From assembly GCA_963789355.1 (NCBI GenBank), contig CAWBKK010000002.1, forward strand, positions 558,001 through 622,000: a stretch of 64,000 nucleotides of DNA, written 5' to 3'. The stretch comes from Gaiellasilicea sp963789355. GTDB taxonomy: Bacteria > Actinomycetota > Thermoleophilia > Gaiellales > Gaiellaceae. Position numbers and translations under genes: made by a program. The notes beneath the pieces were generated by a model. The model ran no database searches and had not been told where the DNA came from. It worked only from the letters and a program-made list of their open reading frames with translations. This document shows, one piece after another, positions 58,233 through 64,000 of this stretch; within the stretch, counting starts at the first letter, position 1; each line of letters starts with the position of its first letter.

Positions 58233-59072
58233 CTAGGAGGCTTCGCTCGGTGGTTCCAGGATCAGGATGTAGCTGCCGTCCGGCGAGGGCTGGACCTGGG
58301 CCACGTAGGTTCGCGTCTGCGTCAGGCGCAGGATCTGGCCCTCCTCGAGCGAGCTCAGGGCCCCGACCTGCGGTCGCGCCGTCGGGAGGAGCGATGTGAG
58401 CGGCCGATCGAGCTCCCTGGCGACGTCACTCCGCCGCAGGAAGACGGTGCCGTTGCTCTCGCCCTTCGGGGTCGGCGGCATGAAGACGACGACCGACTCG
58501 ACGTCGTCGACGTACTTGAGCGTGTAGAGCGAGAGCTCGAGTGCCTGGCGACGCAGCAGTGTGAACCGCGCGTCGGTCAGCGACCCGAGCTCGCACTGCT
58601 CCTTGGCCGCCGCTCCGCAGAGCCCGAACGAGACGACGCTGCCGCCGTCGTAGCGGGCGATGTCGTCCTCCTCGGCGAGGCCCTTCGACGTGTCGGGCCG
58701 AACGAAGACCGCCCGCACCGGCACGTCGCCCTGAGCGGTCGGAACCGCCAGCGGGCTGACGAGGCTGACCGTGAGCTGCGAACCGTTCTCGGCCCGGTAG
58801 GCCTTCGGGATCCGATCGGCGATCTGGCGAACCATGGCGAGCTTGCTGCCGGTCGGCTGCCACGCCGACCAGGCCGGATCCTCGGCCTCGTCCGGGCCGC
58901 TGGCGAGGACGATGAACGAGCCGACGCCTGCTCCGACCAGCGCCGCGAGCAGGAGGTAGAGGACGCCGAAGCGGAGCCGGTAGGAGCTCCGCCGCGCCCG
59001 CTCGCGCCGGTCGAGGACGAGCGGGAGCTCCGGCTCGTCCGGTGCGGGAACCGGGGTCACATCGTCGGCCAT
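58233..59072 (-). CDS. Single-pass membrane protein partnered with FtsH-like protease
   Basis: 279 residues from ATG 59072, overlapping the FtsH-like gene by 16 bases. An acidic then basic N-terminus, one membrane segment (FGVLYLLLAALVGAGVGSFIVLA), and an extracytoplasmic domain of about 210 residues (MVRQIADRIPKAYRA, YTLKYVDDVESVVVFMPP, RTYVAQVQPSPDGSYILIL). No family recognised. The tight coupling suggests a membrane adaptor for the protease. Confidence 0.7.
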   Translation of the reverse strand: MADDVTPVPAPDEPELPLVLDRRERARRSSYRLRFGVLYLLLAALVGAGVGSFIVLASGPDEAEDPAWSAWQPTGSKLAMVRQIADRIPKAYRAENGSQLTVSLVSPLAVPTAQGDVPVRAVFVRPDTSKGLAEEDDIARYDGGSVVSFGLCGAAAKEQCELGSLTDARFTLLRRQALELSLYTLKYVDDVESVVVFMPPTPKGESNGTVFLRRSDVARELDRPLTSLLPTARPQVGALSSLEEGQILRLTQTRTYVAQVQPSPDGSYILILEPPSEAS

Positions 59073-61483
59073 GCGTCCTCGCTCGCGTAGTCGATCACGG
59101 GCATCGTCAGCTTCGCGCCGTCGAGGATCTCGACCAGCTCGTCGCCGAACACCTCGCGCCGCTCGACGAGCTCGTCGGCGATCCGCTCGACGGCGTCCTT
59201 GTTGTGCCGGACGAGGTTGTACGCCGAGACGTACGCCTGGCCGAGGATCTGGGCGGCGAGCGCGCGCTTGTCGCGATCGTTGAGCACTCCGGCGATCGGG
59301 TTCTCGGTGAACGGACCGCCGCCGCTCGTCCGGTTCATGATCTGGAGGCCGATCGACTCGAATCGCTTCAGCACCCGGGCGCGAGCGTCCTCTTCCGTTT
59401 CGTCGTCGAGCGGGGTGACGGTGATCGGCTCGGGGCCCATCGCCGACGCGCCGACCATCCACGCGGCCTGGGCGGTCGCCGACTGGACGTCGCCGCCGAC
59501 GCCGTTCGAGTTCTCGCCGTAGAAGACGCGCTCCGCGGCCATCGCGCCGAGCGCCCAGACGAGCCGCGCCATCTCGTCGCTGCGGAAGCGGCTGAAGCGC
59601 TCCTCTTTCTCGAGCGCCTGATGGTGGCCGAGCGAGCCGCCGCGCATCCGGATCGAGAGCCTCGTCGACTCGGAGCCCTGCATGAAGACGTGGCCGGCGG
59701 CTGCGTGACCGGCCTCGTGGATCGCGACCGCCTTCGTCTCGGAGGCGATGTACTCGATCCCGATCGCGGTGCCCGACTCGATCGTCGTCATCGCCTCGAC
59801 GAGGTCGCCCCAGCCGAAGCGCTCGCGGCCGTCGTGGTGCGCGAGCGTGAGCGCCATCGAGCAGACCTGGTCGATCATCGCGGGCGAGTAGCCGTTCGTG
59901 ATCCGGGCGATCTCGTCGCGCCGCTTCGGCGTGTCGAGGTCGGGCTCGTGCGCGACCTTCGTGATGTAGAGGTCGAAGACGTCGAGCCGGTCGTGCTTCG
60001 TCGGCGTCCGGAACCAGACGTGTCGCCCCATGCGCCCGGGCCGGATCAGGGCCGGATCGAGCCGGTCGAGTGGGACGTTCGTGGCGCCGATGAAGTAGAT
60101 CTGGTCGCCGCGCGGTCCGGGCGGCCGCAGCCGCAGCGGGACCTTGCCCAGGCGGCGCGGGATCACGTAGGTGGCATCGAGGAACGTGTTGAAGCGGCTC
60201 GTCATGACGCGCTTCGTGAACGGCGGGTTGTCGATCCCGTCCATGACGACGAGGAGCTGGTTCAGCGCCAGCTGCCCCATGCCGCCCATCCCGGGGAACG
60301 TGAAGTTGAGCAGGCCGGCGATGCGCGTCTGCAGCCCGGACGGGAGGGGCCGCTCCGGCGCCCGCTGCTCGAACATCCGCTCGCGCCAGCGGCGCGTCTC
60401 GAGGATCAGGTCGCCGCTCGGGTTGAGAGCTCCGTGCGGGCCGAAGAAGAGGTGATCGCTGATGTCGGGCGGCGCGAAGCCCCCGATCGGGGCGCCGCCT
60501 CCGAGTGCCTGCCTGCGCATCCCGACGGCGTCGATCTCGTCGATGAAGACGATGCACTGGCCGCCCCATTTGCGAGCGAGCCGCTTCGCCTTCCAGGCGA
60601 GGAAGCGGACGATGATCGCGTCGATGCCGATGAACGTCTGCGCGAACCCCGAGCCGGGAATCGAGACGAACGGCGAGTTGAAGCCCGTCGCGATCGCCTT
60701 GGCGAGCATCGTCTTGCCGGTGCCGGGTGCGCCGAGGAAGAGCAGCCCGCGCTCGCGCTTCCCGCCCGCGCGCTCGAAGGCCTCCCCCGACTGCCAGAGC
60801 GTGACGACGCGGCGAACCTCCTCCTTCGCCTCGACCTGGCCGCGGACGTCGGCCAGCTTCACGCCCCACTGCGCGTCGCCGGGCTCGAAGCCGCGGATCT
60901 GCGAGATGCCCATGATCAGCATCGGGCCCATGAAGATCGCGAAGTTGGCGATGAAGAGGAAGAAGACGAACACGACCTGGACCCAGAGCGCCGGCGTCTT
61001 GGCGATCTCGCCCACCTTGTCGAGCAGGAAGCCGGGAGTGCTCAGCCAGGAGCCCTCGCCGCGGACGAGCCAGACGATCGTCGTGACCGAGAGCAGGACG
61101 ATCGCGAGCCGGGCCTTCTTGCGCCAGTACCAGGCGCGCCGCCGGCCCATCACGTCCTCGTCGCGCAACTGCTGGCTGTCGGCGCCGAACAGGCTCGGCC
61201 AGGGGATCAGGCGGCGGAAGAGGAGGTCGGCGAAGCCGCGGAAGACGATGATCCCACCGAGCGTCGCCAGCAGCGCCCAGTGCGTCGCCCAGCCGTTGTG
61301 CTCCTTGAACCAGACGAAGAGTGCCGGGCTCGTCAGCACCGCGACGATCGTGGCGGCGCGCGTGAGCAGGCGCCACTGATCGGCGAGCTCGGTCGATGCG
61401 CCGTGGTCGGTGACGAGCGGGCTCGCGCCGACGGTCGGTTCCGCAGTCGCCATTGCCTGATTAGACCCCGATCGAGAGCCCAT
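59057..61483 (-). CDS. Divergent FtsH-like AAA+ membrane metalloprotease
   Basis: 808 residues from ATG 61483 (or 798 from ATG 61453). An N-terminal region has four or more membrane segments, where FtsH has two. AAA module: Walker A LGAPGTGKTML near residue 250, pore-loop-like FAQTFIGID, Walker B CIVFIDEIDAVG, arginine-finger LIRPGRMGRHV; an insertion of about 90 residues lies between Walker B and the sensor. M41 zinc site AIHEAGHAAAGH near residue 588, third ligand in GGDVQSATAQAA. Probably degrades membrane or secreted-protein substrates. It is divergent from an M48 protease and followed by a membrane partner gene. Confidence 0.87.
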   Translation of the reverse strand: MGSRSGSNQAMATAEPTVGASPLVTDHGASTELADQWRLLTRAATIVAVLTSPALFVWFKEHNGWATHWALLATLGGIIVFRGFADLLFRRLIPWPSLFGADSQQLRDEDVMGRRRAWYWRKKARLAIVLLSVTTIVWLVRGEGSWLSTPGFLLDKVGEIAKTPALWVQVVFVFFLFIANFAIFMGPMLIMGISQIRGFEPGDAQWGVKLADVRGQVEAKEEVRRVVTLWQSGEAFERAGGKRERGLLFLGAPGTGKTMLAKAIATGFNSPFVSIPGSGFAQTFIGIDAIIVRFLAWKAKRLARKWGGQCIVFIDEIDAVGMRRQALGGGAPIGGFAPPDISDHLFFGPHGALNPSGDLILETRRWRERMFEQRAPERPLPSGLQTRIAGLLNFTFPGMGGMGQLALNQLLVVMDGIDNPPFTKRVMTSRFNTFLDATYVIPRRLGKVPLRLRPPGPRGDQIYFIGATNVPLDRLDPALIRPGRMGRHVWFRTPTKHDRLDVFDLYITKVAHEPDLDTPKRRDEIARITNGYSPAMIDQVCSMALTLAHHDGRERFGWGDLVEAMTTIESGTAIGIEYIASETKAVAIHEAGHAAAGHVFMQGSESTRLSIRMRGGSLGHHQALEKEERFSRFRSDEMARLVWALGAMAAERVFYGENSNGVGGDVQSATAQAAWMVGASAMGPEPITVTPLDDETEEDARARVLKRFESIGLQIMNRTSGGGPFTENPIAGVLNDRDKRALAAQILGQAYVSAYNLVRHNKDAVERIADELVERREVFGDELVEILDGAKLTMPVIDYASEDAWPTM

Positions 61484-61527
61484 GGTTGTTAGCAGCAGAT
61501 TAAGCGATCGTTGCTACAAACCCGCTC
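61484..61527. promoter_or_regulatory. Divergent protease promoter region
   Basis: The 44-base gap between the FtsH-like and M48 genes holds an imperfect inverted repeat TTGTTAGCA (61486-61494) and TGCTACAA (61512-61519). It must carry both promoters; no clear -35/-10 pair is seen. Confidence 0.35.
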
Positions 61528-62643
61528 TTGGCAGACCGCTCCCTCGCCCGCAGCTATCACGATCCGCGCTACCGCGCGATCCTCGCCGACCTCGCGCTGG
61601 GGCTGGCGCTCCTGGGCGCCGTCGCCCTGACGCCGCCGGGCCAGGCGCTCGCCGGCGTCGTCGACGGGCTCCCGGCGGGACTCGGCGCGTTCGCGCTCGG
61701 CGCGCTTCTCGTCGTCCTCTCGGCGCTCGTCCGGCTGCCGCTCTCGATCTGGCTCGGACTGACGCACGAGCGTGCCTTCGGCTTCTCGCGGCAGTCGGGG
61801 AAGGAGTTCGCGCTCGACCGCGTGAAGGCCGTTGCGATCGGCGCGCTCCTGACCGGAGCCGGGATGGCGGGCTTCGTCGGCGCTGCTGCTCTGTTGTCGT
61901 CGTGGTGGCCGCTCGTCGTGGCTGTCGGCGCCGCGCTGCTCGTCCTGTTCCTCAGCTTCGTCGCACCGGTCGTGCTCGAGCCCGTCTTCAACCGGTTCCG
62001 CCCGCTCGAAGACTCCGAGTTGCGCTCCGCGGTCCTGTCGCTCGCGGACAAGGCGGGCGTGCCCGTCCGCGAGGTGCTCGTCGCCGACGCGAGCAAGCGC
62101 ACGTCGAAGCTGAACGCCTACGTCTCGGGGCTCGGCAGCACGCGGCGCGTCGTCCTCTACGACACGCTGGTCGCGACCGCGACGCCGGCTGAGGTGCTGA
62201 CGGTCGTCGCGCACGAGCTCGGCCACCGCCGCTACCGGCACGTCGCGGCCGGGACGGCCATTGCGATGGCGGGCACGGCCGGCCTCGTGCTCGTCCTCTG
62301 GATACTGCTCTCGTCCGGCGCGGTCACCGACGCGATCGACGCGGACGGAGCCGGCGACGCGCGCGTGGTGCCGTTCGTCCTGCTCGTCGGCTCCCTCCTC
62401 GGACTCGTCTTCGCGCCGCTGCAGGCGGCGCTCTCGCGCAGCTGGGAGTACGCGTGCGACCGCTTCGCCGTCGAGCAGACGGGCGATCTGGCCGCGTTCG
62501 AGTCGGCGTTCGGGCGGCTGTCGGACGCGAACCTGCCCGACCCCGAGCCGCCTCGCCTCGTCTACCTCTGGCTCTTCTCGCACCCGACCGTGGAGGAGCG
62601 CCTGGAAGCGGCGCGGCGCTTCTCACCTTGCGAAGACCCCTGA
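61528..62643 (+). CDS. M48-family membrane zinc metalloprotease (Ste24/CAAX-type)
   Basis: 371 residues from TTG 61528, intact. Several membrane segments, ERAFGFSRQSGKEF typical of Ste24-like proteins, a soluble loop (VSGLGSTRRVVLYDTL), zinc site VVAHELGHRRYRH, and the third ligand region SRSWEYACDRFAVEQTGD. Probably an inner-membrane endopeptidase for damaged or prenylated-like proteins. It pairs with the divergent FtsH-like protease, as HtpX and FtsH do in quality control. Confidence 0.9.
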   Translation: MADRSLARSYHDPRYRAILADLALGLALLGAVALTPPGQALAGVVDGLPAGLGAFALGALLVVLSALVRLPLSIWLGLTHERAFGFSRQSGKEFALDRVKAVAIGALLTGAGMAGFVGAAALLSSWWPLVVAVGAALLVLFLSFVAPVVLEPVFNRFRPLEDSELRSAVLSLADKAGVPVREVLVADASKRTSKLNAYVSGLGSTRRVVLYDTLVATATPAEVLTVVAHELGHRRYRHVAAGTAIAMAGTAGLVLVLWILLSSGAVTDAIDADGAGDARVVPFVLLVGSLLGLVFAPLQAALSRSWEYACDRFAVEQTGDLAAFESAFGRLSDANLPDPEPPRLVYLWLFSHPTVEERLEAARRFSPCEDP

Positions 62644-62702
62644 AGGGGCCGCCTCGCGGCCCAACTGCCCGTCTTGATCGAGGCTCTTGTAGCGTCCCGT
62701 GT

Positions 62703-63158
62703 ATGACCAAAGCCACTCTGCACACCAGCGCAGGACCGATCGAGATCGAGCTCTTCCCGAACGAGGCCCCGAAGACGGTCGAGAACTTCACCAAGCTCGC
62801 CGGCGAGGGCTTCTACGACGGGCTGATCTTCCACCGGGTGATCCCGGACTTCATGATCCAGGGCGGGTGCCCGCAAGGCAGCGGCACCGGCGGTCCCGGC
62901 TACACGTTCGAGGACGAGTTCAACGAGCACAAGGTCGAGCGTGGTGCGCTCGCGATGGCGAACTCGGGCCCGAACACGAACGGGAGCCAGTTCTTCATCG
63001 TCACCACCGAGGCGGCGTCGTGGCTCGACGGCAAGCACACCGTCTTCGGCAAGGTCGCGAGCGGCCAGGACGTCGCCGACGCGATCTCGAACGTCGACCG
63101 CGACGGCCGTGACAAGCCCGTGACCCCGGTCACGATCGACCGGGTCGAGCTGAACTAG
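62703..63158 (+). CDS. Cyclophilin-type peptidyl-prolyl isomerase
   Basis: 151 residues, intact, cytosolic (no signal). Catalytic parts: EAPKTVENFTKLAGEGFYDG, IFHRVIPDFMIQGG (Arg, Phe), LAMANSGPNTNGSQFFIV, and a short TTEAASWLDGKHTVFGKV. It speeds proline isomerisation in folding proteins. It shares a CTAG at its stop with the convergent DUF4032 gene. Confidence 0.95.
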   Translation: MTKATLHTSAGPIEIELFPNEAPKTVENFTKLAGEGFYDGLIFHRVIPDFMIQGGCPQGSGTGGPGYTFEDEFNEHKVERGALAMANSGPNTNGSQFFIVTTEAASWLDGKHTVFGKVASGQDVADAISNVDRDGRDKPVTPVTIDRVELN

Positions 63159-64000
63159 GGCTCGTCGTCCTCCGCCTCGGTTCCGGGCTCGAGCACGGCG
63201 CGCTCGTCCGGGGCGTGGCGGAGGACGTCGGCGACGTACGCCTCGACCGCCGGCATCAGGCCAATGTCCTCCTTCGCCTCCTGCGAGAGGAACCAACGGT
63301 GCTCGAGCGCCTCGTGGAAGACCTCGGCCGCGTCGCGCTTGCCCCAGAGCTCGGACGGAATCGCGGCTACGGCCGGCTCGAACACCTCTGAGAGCCAGCG
63401 GTGGACGGCGACCGTCTCCGGCACGGGCCGGCCGCTCGTGCGGTCGAGCTCGGCGCGGAAGCCGGCGAGATCGTTGAGGAGCCGCCGCGCCTGGTTCTCC
63501 TGGGCCATCAGCCCGGTGAGCGCGTGGAGCCGGCGCCGGTGGTGCCCCGGCTCCACGACGCGCGGGTTCAGCCGCAGCCGGTAGCCGTCGTCACCCGCGA
63601 CGAGCTCGAGCTCCTCGACGTCGAACCCCAGCTCGTTCAGGCGGTGCAGGCGCTCGTCGATCTTGTAGCGCGTGTCGTCGGCGAAGAGCTCGTCGCGCAG
63701 CAGCTCGTCCCAGAGCGACTCGTAGCGCGCGACCAGATCGGCGGCGGTCTCCTCCGGGCGCAGCTCCCCTTCGCGGCCGAGCTCGGCCTCGACGTCGGCC
63801 AGCTCGCCCGCGACGTTCTCTTCGGCGATCACGAGGTCGTGGGCGCGCTGCCCGTCGGAGAGGCGCGGATGCAGCTCACCCGTCTCGGCGTCGACCAGGT
63901 AGGCAGCGAGCGCGCCTGCGTCGCGGCGGAAGAGCGTGTTCGAGAGCGAGCAGTCGCCCCAGAAGAAGCCGCCCAGGTGGAGGCGGACGAGCAGCTCTGC
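63155..64000 (-). CDS. DUF4032 kinase-like protein (5' end outside window)
   Basis: C-terminal 281 residues; the frame is open to the right edge. A kinase-like catalytic stretch is seen near the edge (LHLGGFFWGDCSLSNTLF, then AYLVDAETGELHP), followed by the DUF4032 region (RLHRLNELGFDVEELEL, LTGLMAQENQARRLLNDL, LEHRWFLSQEAKEDIGL). The family is common in actinobacteria, with unknown substrate. The true start lies beyond 64000. Confidence 0.85.
   Translation of the reverse strand, partial: AELLVRLHLGGFFWGDCSLSNTLFRRDAGALAAYLVDAETGELHPRLSDGQRAHDLVIAEENVAGELADVEAELGREGELRPEETAADLVARYESLWDELLRDELFADDTRYKIDERLHRLNELGFDVEELELVAGDDGYRLRLNPRVVEPGHHRRRLHALTGLMAQENQARRLLNDLAGFRAELDRTSGRPVPETVAVHRWLSEVFEPAVAAIPSELWGKRDAAEVFHEALEHRWFLSQEAKEDIGLMPAVEAYVADVLRHAPDERAVLEPGTEAEDDEP

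Noticed and set aside
59042..61492. An 816-codon open frame on the plus strand opposite the FtsH-like gene
   Set aside because: Composition is Arg/Ala/Glu-rich without motifs; it is the antisense shadow of a clearly conserved protease gene in GC-rich DNA.

Overview
The window looks like a chromosomal segment of a high-GC Gram-positive, most likely a deep-branching actinobacterium of the Thermoleophilia type (Solirubrobacterales/Gaiellales). This rests on the very high GC, frequent GTG/TTG starts, tRNA genes without an encoded CCA, a DUF4032 kinase-like protein, a collagen-like surface protein and many secreted beta-propeller proteins. The taxonomic call is inference; the high GC is direct observation.

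Layout. 1-1.26 kb: 3' part of a membrane-anchored protein. 1.1-12.9 kb: a carbohydrate-type locus with a UgpC-like ABC ATPase (minus), a LacI regulator with an operator-like palindrome, MalF- and MalG-like permeases, a solute-binding protein, two ADP-ribosylglycohydrolase-family proteins, a TIM-barrel hydrolase fused to a formylglycine-generating-enzyme-like domain, a CaiB-type CoA-transferase and a CitE-like lyase. 13.0-30.7 kb: branched-chain and aspartate-family amino-acid synthesis. A Leu/Ile-rich leader peptide with a hairpin precedes leuA(core)-leuB-like-ilvB-ilvN-ilvC-hom-thrC-thrB-ilvD, mostly with overlapping starts and stops. An HxlR regulator and a first threonine-synthase paralog lie just upstream. 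Downstream are a bicupin (minus), a SAM-I riboswitch in front of a third threonine-synthase homolog, leuB with a two-hairpin leader, and leuCD (minus). 30.7-37.9 kb: an AlaC-like aminotransferase and glutamate synthase gltBD (minus). 38-47 kb: secreted proteins (a PD40/RTX repeat protein and a 1781-residue GH-metalloprotease-propeller fusion) and tRNA-Lys. 47-54 kb: hemolysin III, msrB-msrA, an FAD oxidoreductase, a collagen-like protein and a GGDEF/HD-GYP protein. 54-58 kb: tRNA-Val, tRNA-Glu, a REC-only response regulator, isocitrate lyase, a GntR regulator and a hydroxybutyrate dehydrogenase. 58-64 kb: a membrane FtsH-like protease with a partner, an M48 protease, a cyclophilin and a DUF4032 protein.

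How the genes work together. IlvBNCD make valine and isoleucine; LeuABCD extend the valine precursor to leucine; Hom-ThrB-ThrC make threonine, the isoleucine precursor; the aminotransferase and GltBD supply amino groups. Control appears to be mainly at the RNA level: a leader peptide, a SAM-I riboswitch and a hairpin switch. The sugar locus probably imports a glycoside, cleaves it and passes an acid product to the CoA-transferase/lyase pair.

Caveat. Between about 0.4 and 31.5 kb many genes carry single-base frame shifts (and one in-frame TAG) that leave conserved residues intact on both sides; from 31.6 to 64 kb only the gltB start is suspicious. I treat these as probable sequence errors, give whole-gene spans, and say where the frame breaks.
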